A stretch of DNA of 64,000 nucleotides from Syntrophaceae bacterium (GTDB lineage Bacteria; Desulfobacterota; BSN033; UBA1163), in assembly GCA_013388635.1 (NCBI GenBank), contig JACAEX010000043.1:1-64000 (forward strand), written 5' to 3'. A model generated the notes under the pieces. It was given only the letters and a program-made list of their open reading frames with translations, did not search any database and was not told the origin of the DNA. Both the position numbers and the translations under genes were made by a program. Shown here piece by piece: positions 16,614 through 24,937 of this stretch; position 1 is the first letter of the stretch; every line of letters starts with the position of its first letter.

Positions 16614-17117
16614 ATGATGGCAAGAGCAGACTTCATCACAGGATTGGCTCTGATATTTCTCAGCCTCTATGTGATCATCGAGTCATGGCAGATGCCACGA
16701 CTCGAGCATCTCAAGGTCCATCCCTTGAGCGTGCCAGGGGTCGTCCCTGCCTTCATCGGGATGGTCCTTCTTCTATTCGGGACGGTTCTCACCATCCGAT
16801 CCATCAGACGGGGAGGTCACCGTTTGAGGTTGACTGAAGAAGGCCTCCGTCGGCTGTATCAGGATCCCGGCAATCAGCGCCTTCTCCTAACAGCAATTCT
16901 AAGTATTGGCTATGCTGGCTTTCTTATCGGAAACCTCCCCTACGGGTTGGCCACAGGCCTCTTCATATTTGTTTTCGTTCTTCTCTTCGAATGGGAACCG
17001 GGAATGAGCTCAGCCAAGCGGAGGAGAGGTGTTATGACAGCTGCTCTGATCGCTACTCTGTCGTCCGCAGCCATCACCTTGGTCTTCGAACGTCTCTTCC
17101 TCGTATCGCTTCCATGA
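16614..17117 (+). CDS. tctB: TTT small membrane subunit TctB (set 2)
   Basis: A 167-residue membrane protein with four hydrophobic helices. Helix 1 is FITGLALIFLSLYVIIES, then a loop with VPGVVPAFIGMVLL, and paired helices at about 90-110 and 140-165. The C-terminus FERLFLVSLP matches the usual TctB ending. It starts at ATG 16614 or the next ATG at 16617. The ribosome site is weak (GACAGG). TctA starts 19 bases after its stop. Confidence 0.8.
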   Translation: MMARADFITGLALIFLSLYVIIESWQMPRLEHLKVHPLSVPGVVPAFIGMVLLLFGTVLTIRSIRRGGHRLRLTEEGLRRLYQDPGNQRLLLTAILSIGYAGFLIGNLPYGLATGLFIFVFVLLFEWEPGMSSAKRRRGVMTAALIATLSSAAITLVFERLFLVSLP

Positions 17118-17136
17118 CGTGGGTTTAAGGAAAAAG

Positions 17137-18687
17137 ATGACTGGGCTGATCGATAACTTAGCAAGGTTTCTCAGTGCCATTGGTGGATTCACCACACCGC
17201 TCGCCCTCTTCCATATGGCCTGGTCTACGCTTCTCGGAATCATGATTGGGGCCCTGCCCGGCCTTACCGCCACCATGGGGATCGCGCTCATCACCACATT
17301 GACTTACAAGCTTTCCGCAGACCTCGCCATCCTGGTCCTGATCTGCGTTTACGTGGGTGCCATCTATGGAGGCAGCCGAACAGCGATTCTGATCAATATT
17401 CCTGGAACACCTGCCAATGCCGCCACCACACTGGACGGCTTTCCCTTGGCTATGCAGGGGCTTGCCGGACGGGCTATGGGTGTGGCCACCTCAGGCTCGG
17501 TTCTCGGTAGCTTTATCGGGATGTTCTTTCTGGCGACCATTGCCCCTCTTTTGGGAAACTATGCATTAAAATTTCAGTCTTTCGAGTTCTTCTGGTTGGC
17601 CATCTTCGGGATTGTGATCTCAGGTCATCTCACTGCTCTCGAAGACCCGATCAAAGGCTGGATCGCAGGCTTCTTGGGTCTTCTGGTCGCCATGGTGGGC
17701 CAGGAAGGCATCCACGCCTATGAGCGATTTACATACGGAAAAACAGAGCTCTTAGGAGGCTTTGCTCTCATACCGGCCATGGTGGGGGCATTCGGCTTTG
17801 CCGAGGTTTTGAGCGTGATGCAAAATCCTCCGGCAGAGAAAGCAGAAAGCCCTCGGGACAGCATCATCCCGAAACTGGCTGATGTGCTTCGCTACTGGCG
17901 GACCATCATCCGGAGCGGCCTGATCGGGACTCTGATCGGCATCATCCCCGGCGTCGGAGAGGACATCGGGGCATGGGTCTCTTATGCGGCAGCTCGAAGG
18001 AAGAGCAAGGAACGAGAGAAGTTCGGAAAGGGTTCAATTGAGGGCCTTATGGCAGCGGAGACCGGTAATAACGCCGTCGTGCCTGGCGCGATCATCCCTG
18101 CGCTCACCCTTGCCATACCGGGTTCAGCACCTGCCGCAGTTCTTTTAGCGGCCATGTTCATTCACGGCCTTCGGCCAGGTCCCCTCATTATGGTGGAATC
18201 GCCCCAGTTTGTCTACCAGGTGGTGGCCATGGTCTTCTTCGCCACGCTGGCGATCCTCATCTACGGTGTGGGCCTCTCAAAGCTGCTCCTCAAGGTATTA
18301 GCGATCCCTCGGACGCGTCTGATGCCTGTCGTTTTCGTGCTCTGTGCTATCGGTTCATATGCGATTACCAACCGTACCTTTGACATCTGGGTGATGATCG
18401 GTTTCGGGATCATCGGCTACATCCTCCGGAAGATGAAATATCCGATGGCTCCCCTGGTCCTCGGGATCATCCTCGGCGATCTCATGGATAAGAACCTGAG
18501 ACGGGGTCTCGTGCTGACCGATGGAGATTTAACCCCGTTCTTCACCCGGCCGATCTGTGTGGTCCTGTGGTTGATCACCTTCTCATCGATCATCCTCAGC
18601 ATCGACCCGCTGAGACATCTTTTGAGGGAGGTTCTTCGTCTGGTCTGGTCAAAAAGCCGTGGGCCCTTCTATCGCCGGACAGCGTGA
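17137..18687 (+). CDS. tctA: TTT large membrane subunit TctA (set 2)
   Basis: A 516-residue polytopic permease. The signature loop GALPGLTATMGIALITTLTY is at about 35-54 and IYGGSRTAILINIPGTPANA at about 77-96, typical of the TctA subtype that also includes the copy at 62144. The second-half motif reads GIIPGVGEDIGAWVSY and ETGNNAVVPGAIIPALTLAIPG. A GTG six codons upstream is in frame, but TAAGGA precedes ATG 17137, which is preferred. It ends the TTT operon; the next dehydrogenase starts 51 bases on. Confidence 0.92.
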   Translation: MTGLIDNLARFLSAIGGFTTPLALFHMAWSTLLGIMIGALPGLTATMGIALITTLTYKLSADLAILVLICVYVGAIYGGSRTAILINIPGTPANAATTLDGFPLAMQGLAGRAMGVATSGSVLGSFIGMFFLATIAPLLGNYALKFQSFEFFWLAIFGIVISGHLTALEDPIKGWIAGFLGLLVAMVGQEGIHAYERFTYGKTELLGGFALIPAMVGAFGFAEVLSVMQNPPAEKAESPRDSIIPKLADVLRYWRTIIRSGLIGTLIGIIPGVGEDIGAWVSYAAARRKSKEREKFGKGSIEGLMAAETGNNAVVPGAIIPALTLAIPGSAPAAVLLAAMFIHGLRPGPLIMVESPQFVYQVVAMVFFATLAILIYGVGLSKLLLKVLAIPRTRLMPVVFVLCAIGSYAITNRTFDIWVMIGFGIIGYILRKMKYPMAPLVLGIILGDLMDKNLRRGLVLTDGDLTPFFTRPICVVLWLITFSSIILSIDPLRHLLREVLRLVWSKSRGPFYRRTA

Positions 18688-18738
18688 AGGAGGAGATGCA
18701 AGATTTAATGAAACCAAAAGACTAAAGGAGGTCACTTC

Positions 18739-19908
18739 ATGGAAAAAGTTCGGATTGGGATGGTGGGTTCCCGTTTTGCTGCGGATCTTCATCTTCGGGC
18801 TTTCGAAAAACTGAGGGCGACGAAACTCGACATTCTGGCCGTCTGCTCAAAAAATCGGGAAAACGCAGAGGCCTTCTCAAAGAGATTCCATATCCCCCAT
18901 GTTTATACCGATTACCGCCAGATGCTGGAACGGAAAGAGATCCAGGTGGTGGACCTCTGTGTCTCAACCGACCTCCATCACACCATCGCGATCGATGCGG
19001 CCGAGGCAGGGAAGCATATCATCTGCGAGAAACCTCTGACCGGTTACTTTGGGGATGGGAAGATCTCCCGTCAGACGATGATGGAAGAGGCGCTGAAAAA
19101 TGCCTCCTCCGTCCTCAAGGCGGTCCAGAAGAACAAGGTGAAATTCTGTTATGCCGAAAACTTTGTCTATGCACCTCCTGTAACAAAATTGAAGAGCCTG
19201 ATCAAGGCCTCCCAAGGGACGGTCCTCGACATCCGTGCAGAAGAGAGCCATTCCGGTTCCCATGCCGCCTACTCCCGGGAGTGGAAGACCTCTGGAGGGG
19301 GCTCGCTGATGCGGCTGGGCTCCCACCCCGTAGGAGCCGTGCTTCATCTGAAACATTACGAAGGCTTGATGAAGTTCGGCCGTCCCATCCGTGCCAGATC
19401 GGTGATCGGAGATATCGGCCATTTGACAAAGATGGAGGGGTTTCGGAAAGAACCCAAGAAGTGGATGGTCGACTCCTGGGTGGATGTGGAGGACTGGTCT
19501 GCAGCCCTGATCACCTTTGAGGATGGTTCAAAAGGGACGGTTCTGGCAACCGATGTGAGTTTAGGAGGGGTTAAGAATCTGGTCAGTGTCCATATGTCCA
19601 ATGCCGTGGCTCAGATCAATATCAACCCGAACAACAGCCTGGTCGTCTATTCTCCAGAAAAGAATATCTTCGGTTCAGAATATATCACCGAAAAGGTAGA
19701 GACCACTGCAGGATGGCAGTTTCCAAGCCCGGATGAGGACTGGATGAGGGGTTATCCCCAGGAGATGGAGGATTTTGTGGATGCGATCTTGGAGGATCGC
19801 GATCCCATCTCAGGTCCTGATCTGGCCTTTGACACGGTCGAAGTGATTTATGGAGCATACCTTTCAGCAGAGACCGGCAAGAGAATCGAATTTGAGAGAA
19901 AGAGATGA
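18739..19908 (+). CDS. Gfo/Idh/MocA-family oxidoreductase
   Basis: A 389-residue NAD(P)-dependent sugar-type dehydrogenase. The N-terminal Rossmann motif GMVGSRFAADLH is at 7-18 and the EKP signature is at 97-99 (CEKPLTG). An insertion of about 20 residues (GDGKISRQTMMEEALKNASS) follows the EKP motif, making it longer than the usual 330-360. The C-terminal part has HPVGAVLHL and WMRGYPQEMEDFVDAI. Start ATG after AAAGGAGGTCACTTC. The next gene's ATG follows its stop directly with no gap, indicating a tight operon with the flavoprotein and ene-reductase. Confidence 0.88.
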   Translation: MEKVRIGMVGSRFAADLHLRAFEKLRATKLDILAVCSKNRENAEAFSKRFHIPHVYTDYRQMLERKEIQVVDLCVSTDLHHTIAIDAAEAGKHIICEKPLTGYFGDGKISRQTMMEEALKNASSVLKAVQKNKVKFCYAENFVYAPPVTKLKSLIKASQGTVLDIRAEESHSGSHAAYSREWKTSGGGSLMRLGSHPVGAVLHLKHYEGLMKFGRPIRARSVIGDIGHLTKMEGFRKEPKKWMVDSWVDVEDWSAALITFEDGSKGTVLATDVSLGGVKNLVSVHMSNAVAQININPNNSLVVYSPEKNIFGSEYITEKVETTAGWQFPSPDEDWMRGYPQEMEDFVDAILEDRDPISGPDLAFDTVEVIYGAYLSAETGKRIEFERKR

Positions 19909-21750
19909 ATGGAACGGATTGAGTGCGATGTCCTGATCATCGGGAGTGGTGGCGCGGGCCTGAGGGCTGCTGTCGAAGCAAAGGAGACCTTTAAGAGGGG
20001 TAAGATCGTTCTGGTCTCAAAAGGTGTGATCGGAGAATCGGGCGTCACAGCCACGGCTTGCTCTGACCGAATGGCCTTTCATGTCACGCTCCCCTATACA
20101 GAGCCCGGAGGACCGGATAACTGGAAGTACCATGCGGAGGACATCTATCGAATCGGCGGGTATGTGTCAGACGGTGATCTCGCATTGATCCTGGCTAAGG
20201 AGGCCCAAGCCGCCTTTGAATACCTGGATCGTTTAGGGGTCCCTTTCGTGAAAAGGGAGGACGGCCGGGCAGAACAGTTCATCACCGATGGCTCTGAGTA
20301 TGCGAGAGCCTGTTACACAGGGCCGAGGACAGCCAATCATATCGAGGAGGCGTTGCTCAAGAAGGCCTCGTCTATGGACATCACCATGGTCCATCACTGC
20401 ATGGTGTCAGAACTTCTCAAATCCCGGGGGAGGGTGATCGGTGCCTTTGGATTGGATGAAAGGGAGGAAGAGCTTGAGAAAAGGCTCAGGGTCTTTTCAA
20501 GCAAGGCGACGATCCTGACCACGGGGGGAGCAGGAGAGGCCTTTGGGCTTCACGTATTTCCAGTCTGTATGACAGGCGATGGATATGCCATGGCCTACCG
20601 GGCGGGAGCAGAACTGGTCAATATGGAATTCATCCAGATCGGCCTCTGTTCGGTCAGGACCAAACTGGCTTGTTCTGGAAGCATGATGCGTGCGGTTCCA
20701 AGATTTGTGAATGAAGAAGGAGAGGAGTTTTTGAAAAATTATTTTCATCACGACACTCCCCTTTCGGAGATTTATAATCTAATTTTTGAGAAAGGGGCGA
20801 GCTGGCCTGTTTCGAGAGAGAAGAAGACACACCTTCTCGATGTGGCGGTTTTCAAGGAAATGGTCAGAGGACATCGGGTCTTTCTCGATTACAGGACCAA
20901 CCCCGAAGGTTTCCGATTCCAGGATCTCGATCCGGGGTGGCGGAGGAGATACGAGAACGAGATCAAGAGACCCGTACCTGACCAGTGGAGGGAGAGATCG
21001 CCTCTTGACCGCCTCTCAGAGATCAATCCGGAATTGATCGACTGGCTTAAGGAACACGGGGTCGATCTGAAATCAGGAGAACGAATGGAGATCGCTCCTG
21101 CGGTCCAGCACTTTCAGGGCGGTGTTAAAATCGGAGAGAGGGGAGACACCTCGCTCAGGGGCTTATATGCGGCTGGAGAATGCGCGGGCGGCCAGCACGG
21201 CGCAAACCGTCCTGGAGGAAATGCCCTCTTAGACAGTCAAGTCTTTGGAAGGATTGCCGGTCACGAGGCTGCCTTGGAGGCAAAAAGGATTGACCGTCAG
21301 GAGGTAAGCCAAAGAGAGATCGATCTCTATTTGAAAAGACTGAAAGGCCTGAACAGGGGGAAACGGGCATCTGAGGTCAGAAAGGAAATCCAATCGATCA
21401 CCTCCCGATTCGCTGCCGTCGTCAGAACAGAGCAGGGATTAAGAGAGGGGCTGAAAGGCCTTCAAGCTTTGAGAAGAGACGGGATTGCCCTGGACGAAAA
21501 TGGCCTGGTCTTTGCGTTAGAGACCGAAAACCTGATCGATGTGTCAGAGATGGTCCTGAGGGCATGCCTGGCTCGAAAGGAATCGAGAGGGCCCCACCTC
21601 TTCTTCAACCGTTTTGAAGATCCCTCTCCCCTTCCCTCTCGAGATCCGAAATGGAGAAAATATATCGTCATCCAGAACCGATCGGGGGAGATGATCTTGA
21701 AAAAAGAGAACCCTGTAACTTTAACGCTTGATCAGGGAAGGCCAGGATGA
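19909..21750 (+). CDS. SdhA/FrdA-like FAD-dependent oxidoreductase
   Basis: A 613-residue flavoprotein of the succinate dehydrogenase/fumarate reductase and L-aspartate oxidase family. The FAD motif IIGSGGAGLRAAVEA is at 10-24. Characteristic later segments are TTGGAGEAFG, TGDGYAMAYRAGAELVNMEF, AVQHFQGGVKI and RPGGNALLDSQVFGRIAG. The C-terminal helical domain (about 460-560) is shortened. Family members reduce or oxidise C=C bonds next to carboxylates. No iron-sulfur or membrane-anchor subunit is adjacent. It starts directly after the upstream stop and overlaps the ene-reductase by four bases, so the three genes probably act in one pathway on an unsaturated or 2-hydroxy acid. Confidence 0.85.
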   Translation: MERIECDVLIIGSGGAGLRAAVEAKETFKRGKIVLVSKGVIGESGVTATACSDRMAFHVTLPYTEPGGPDNWKYHAEDIYRIGGYVSDGDLALILAKEAQAAFEYLDRLGVPFVKREDGRAEQFITDGSEYARACYTGPRTANHIEEALLKKASSMDITMVHHCMVSELLKSRGRVIGAFGLDEREEELEKRLRVFSSKATILTTGGAGEAFGLHVFPVCMTGDGYAMAYRAGAELVNMEFIQIGLCSVRTKLACSGSMMRAVPRFVNEEGEEFLKNYFHHDTPLSEIYNLIFEKGASWPVSREKKTHLLDVAVFKEMVRGHRVFLDYRTNPEGFRFQDLDPGWRRRYENEIKRPVPDQWRERSPLDRLSEINPELIDWLKEHGVDLKSGERMEIAPAVQHFQGGVKIGERGDTSLRGLYAAGECAGGQHGANRPGGNALLDSQVFGRIAGHEAALEAKRIDRQEVSQREIDLYLKRLKGLNRGKRASEVRKEIQSITSRFAAVVRTEQGLREGLKGLQALRRDGIALDENGLVFALETENLIDVSEMVLRACLARKESRGPHLFFNRFEDPSPLPSRDPKWRKYIVIQNRSGEMILKKENPVTLTLDQGRPG

Positions 21751-22955
21751 TGAATCTCGAAATGCTCTCTTCGTCCATTCGGATCGGAAAAAAGATTGCG
21801 TCCAATCGGATCGTGATCCAGCCGATGGAATGCAATGACGGAGATCCCTCAGGAAATCCGACCGAGCTGACGGTCAGGCGTTATCGAAGACTGGCAGAGG
21901 GAGGGGCAGGGATCATCATCGTTGAATCGCTCACCTTATCCTACGAGAGCCGGGCAAGAAAGAATCAGTTAAAGATCGCCGAAGAAAATGCAGAGGCCCT
22001 TGAGAAGCTGGTGAAAGAGATGAGGGAGGTCAATCCAAATCCGCTCATCCTCTTTCAGATCAACCATTCAGGCAGGCTCAGCAATCCAGCCTTTTCCAGG
22101 ATGGTCTCCCTCTATCCGGCAGGAGATCTGAATGGTCACCTTCTAACGGAGGAGGAGATCGAAGAGATAGGGGAGAGGTTTGTCAAGGCCTCGATCATTG
22201 CCAAGCAGGTGGGAGCCGATGGGATCGACTTCAAACATTGTCATGGCTATCTCTGCGGTGAGATGTTGAGGCCTGCCAACCGGAGGGAGGACCGTTTCGG
22301 AGGGAGCTTCGAGAACCGGACCCGTTTCTTCAAGGAGACTGCAGAGAAGATCAGAAGGGCGGTGAGAAGAGACCCCTTCCTGATCGGGGTGAGGTTTTCA
22401 ATTTACGAGGGGATCCCCGGAGGTTTTGGCACATCAGGTCCTGAAGAGGTAATGGAGGATCTCTCCGAACCCCTTCGCTTCGCTAAGATGATCGAAGAGC
22501 TCGGAATGGACTACGTCAATGTCTCTGCTGGGATCCCGGCCATCACGCCAGAGTTCGTGAGGCCGACCAAAAACTATCCGGAAGGAGTCTACCGACATTT
22601 CGGATGGGCAAAGGCAGTGAAGCAATCGGTCGAGATACCGGTGATCGGATCAGGATATAGCTACCTGAGGGATGGGAAAAATGATTTAAAGGGGGCGGAT
22701 CCTTCGAAAAAGAGTTTCCTCTACTGGGCGGAAAAGAACCTGAGAGACGGAAATGTCGATCTGGTAGGGATCGGAAGGCAATCCCTTGCAGATCCGCTCT
22801 TCGCGAAGAAGGTCCTGTCCGGGGATACGGATCGAATCACCTTTTGCATTGCGTGTGGCGGATGTAGCATCCTTCTCAAGTCTCAAAGGGAGGTCGGATG
22901 CACGGTCTATGATCCCTATTATAAAGAGGTTTTGCAGAAGGTCAGGAGAGGTTGA
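21747..22955 (+). CDS. short NADH:flavin oxidoreductase (old yellow enzyme family) with [4Fe-4S] site
   Basis: A 402-residue TIM-barrel flavoenzyme. FMN-barrel motifs include NRIVIQPMECNDGD near 18, QINHSGRLS near 102, GADGIDFKHCHGYLCGEMLRP near 157 and GRQSLADPLFAKK near 345. A cysteine set CxxCxxC...C (CIACGGC and VGC, about 367-385) would hold a [4Fe-4S] cluster as in 2,4-dienoyl-CoA reductase. The FAD/NAD half of that enzyme is absent: the protein ends soon after the cluster. The SdhA-like flavoprotein, whose gene overlaps it (ATGA), or a ferredoxin may supply electrons. That is inference. Confidence 0.85.
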   Translation: MMNLEMLSSSIRIGKKIASNRIVIQPMECNDGDPSGNPTELTVRRYRRLAEGGAGIIIVESLTLSYESRARKNQLKIAEENAEALEKLVKEMREVNPNPLILFQINHSGRLSNPAFSRMVSLYPAGDLNGHLLTEEEIEEIGERFVKASIIAKQVGADGIDFKHCHGYLCGEMLRPANRREDRFGGSFENRTRFFKETAEKIRRAVRRDPFLIGVRFSIYEGIPGGFGTSGPEEVMEDLSEPLRFAKMIEELGMDYVNVSAGIPAITPEFVRPTKNYPEGVYRHFGWAKAVKQSVEIPVIGSGYSYLRDGKNDLKGADPSKKSFLYWAEKNLRDGNVDLVGIGRQSLADPLFAKKVLSGDTDRITFCIACGGCSILLKSQREVGCTVYDPYYKEVLQKVRRG

Positions 22956-23013
22956 AAACTCACAATTCTTATTTGGAAAATTTTGAAAAATTCTTTCAGA
23001 AGGAGGGTTATTT

Positions 23014-24000
23014 ATGTACGACGTCGTCACTTTTGGGGAGGCAATGGTCAGGCTCTCGCCACCTCACTTTCAGAGACTGGAGCAGACCCAGAGCCTCGAT
23101 GTGAATGTCGGAGGGGCTGAACTCAATGTGGCGGTCGGGGTCACCCGTTTCGGGTTGAAGAGCGCATGGGTCTCAAAACTTCCGAACAATGGCCTTGGCT
23201 ACCTGATCCGAAACCGGGCTCAGCAGTTCGGAGTGGACTGCTCCCACATCGTCTGGTCCGATAAGGGGAGGGCAGGGATCTATTTCGTAGAATTTGGGTC
23301 ATCGCCCCGTGCCTCGAGCGTTCTATACGATCGGGCGAACTCTGCGATCAGCATGGTCCAACCGGGTGAGATCGACTGGTCGAAGGTTCTCCAGGGAGCA
23401 AAGCATTTCCACACCAGTGGCATCACCCCTGCCCTGAGCGCCTCAGCCGCACAGGTGGTGGCTGAGGCCATGAAGGCGGCTAAGAAAGCCAACTGCACGG
23501 TCTCCTACGACCTCAACTATCGAAAGAAACTCTGGTCGCCTGCCGATGCAAAGAAGATCCAGGAACCCATGATGGCCGATGTCGATATCCTGATCACAAC
23601 CGAGGAGGATACGAATGTGGTCTTCGGCATTAAGGAAAAGGATTACGAGACCGTAGCCGAGAGGCTGGCCAAGACCTTCAACTTTAAGATCGTCGCTATC
23701 ACGCTGAGGGAAGACCTCTCTGTCTGGAGAAACAACTGGACAGCCATCGCCTATCAGGATGGAAAGATCTTCAGGGATAGAAAGTACGAGGTGGAGATCG
23801 TGGACCGGGTGGGCGCTGGAGACTCCTTCACCGCGGGATTCCTCTACGGCTGGCTCAAGGAGAAGGATGTTGAAAAAGGGGTCCGATACGGAAATGCCTT
23901 CGCCGCCCTCAAACACACCTTGCCCGGAGATTTCAACTGGAGCACTCTGGAGGAGGTGGAAAACCAGCTCAAAGGTGCAGGGTTGAGGATTTCAAGGTAG
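23014..24000 (+). CDS. kdgK: PfkB-family sugar kinase, probably 2-keto-3-deoxygluconate kinase
   Basis: A 328-residue ribokinase-fold enzyme. It starts VVTFGEAMVRLSPP with the expected GG-type substrate loop VNVGGAELNVAVG near 30-42. The ATP/anion-hole motif VGAGDSFTAGFLYG is at about 265-278, with D in GAGD as catalytic base. Immediate pairing with a KDPG aldolase gene supports phosphorylation of 2-keto-3-deoxygluconate to KDPG rather than 2-dehydro-3-deoxygalactonate or fructose. ATG follows GAAGGAGGGTTATTT. The aldolase lies 237 bases on, across a spacer with no gene. Confidence 0.82.
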   Translation: MYDVVTFGEAMVRLSPPHFQRLEQTQSLDVNVGGAELNVAVGVTRFGLKSAWVSKLPNNGLGYLIRNRAQQFGVDCSHIVWSDKGRAGIYFVEFGSSPRASSVLYDRANSAISMVQPGEIDWSKVLQGAKHFHTSGITPALSASAAQVVAEAMKAAKKANCTVSYDLNYRKKLWSPADAKKIQEPMMADVDILITTEEDTNVVFGIKEKDYETVAERLAKTFNFKIVAITLREDLSVWRNNWTAIAYQDGKIFRDRKYEVEIVDRVGAGDSFTAGFLYGWLKEKDVEKGVRYGNAFAALKHTLPGDFNWSTLEEVENQLKGAGLRISR

Positions 24001-24237
24001 GGCATCATAAGGGAGCATCGCCGACGAACAATAAAAATTACCCCAACAGGTTACGGGTATGAGGCCGCTTTCGTAAGTTCTGATGAGGAGCATCGGAGAT
24101 GAGGTGATGAGGAGGAAAATCTTTTTCTCGTTATCTCCCGAACCCCTTATCTCCTTATCGATTTTTGGGCGATAGAGGCATCCTCACCCTAACCTTCAAA
24201 CTGAAGACTTTTATTTCTGAGATAGGAGGGAATTCAT

Positions 24238-24888
24238 ATGGAGAAGAGAGATGTTCTCAATCGAATGCTTTCAGAGGGATTGGTTCCGGTGATTCGGGTG
24301 ACCTCTGCCCAGGAGGCCATTGATGTGGCCGATGCGATTAAGGAGGGCGGGGTCAGTTTCATTGAGATCACGATGAGCGTCCAGGGCGCCATCGATGTGA
24401 TCAAAGAGCTGGCCCAAAAATATAAGGATGAGATCGTGATGGGTGCGGGAACGGTCCTCGATCCTGAGACAGGAAGGGCGGCGCTCCTTGCAGGAGCACA
24501 ATTCATCGTGAGCCCGATCCTCAATCTCGATCTGATCTCTCTCGCACACCGCTACAGCGCGGTGGTCATTCCAGGCACGGCGACCCCCACAGAGATGCTG
24601 ACCGCCTGGAATGCAGGAGCCGACATGGTAAAGGTCTTTCCCGCTGCCCAGCTCGGAGGACCGGAATATATCAAAGCGGTCAAGGCTCCTCTGCCGCAGA
24701 TTCTCCTGGTTCCCACTGGCGGGGTGAATCTCCAGAACGCAGGCGCCTTTATCAAGGCGGGAGCCGCTGCCCTCGGGGTCGGAGGCGAACTGGTCGACAA
24801 GAAGGCGATCAAGGAGAAGAAGTTCCATGTGATCACAGAGAATACCCGCGCCTTCCTTAAGGCCATCCGCGAAGCGCGAGCAAGTTAA
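24238..24888 (+). CDS. eda: KDPG/KHG aldolase (Entner-Doudoroff aldolase)
   Basis: A 216-residue class I aldolase that splits 2-keto-3-deoxy-6-phosphogluconate into pyruvate and glyceraldehyde 3-phosphate. The active-site glutamate is E43 (FIEITM), the Schiff-base lysine K132 (MVKVFPA) and the phosphate loop includes GTVLD and PTGGVNLQNA. Length and motif order are standard. Downstream of the kinase it completes the route from ketodeoxy sugar acids to central metabolism, which the KduI/KduD-like genes near 60 kb could also feed. ATG follows GATAGGAGGGAATTCAT. Confidence 0.9.
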   Translation: MEKRDVLNRMLSEGLVPVIRVTSAQEAIDVADAIKEGGVSFIEITMSVQGAIDVIKELAQKYKDEIVMGAGTVLDPETGRAALLAGAQFIVSPILNLDLISLAHRYSAVVIPGTATPTEMLTAWNAGADMVKVFPAAQLGGPEYIKAVKAPLPQILLVPTGGVNLQNAGAFIKAGAAALGVGGELVDKKAIKEKKFHVITENTRAFLKAIREARAS

Positions 24889-24889
24889 A

Positions 24890-24922
24890 AAGTTTTGAGT
24901 TTTGAATTTTGAATTTTGAATG
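24890..24922. repeat. TTGAATTTTGAA-type low-complexity repeat
   Basis: Short tandem units GTTTTGAATTTTGAATTTTGAA separate the aldolase and the LarA-like gene. The same class of AT-rich repeat occurs at 32560-32700, 58952-58988 and 60240-60304. Confidence 0.5.
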
Positions 24923-24937
24923 ATAAGTGAGGTGCCT

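Noticed and set aside
24001-24237. Possible riboswitch in the kdgK-eda spacer
   Set aside because: Some short purine-rich repeats (GATGAGG, GAGGAG) are present, but no known riboswitch core or convincing multi-stem fold could be recognised by eye.
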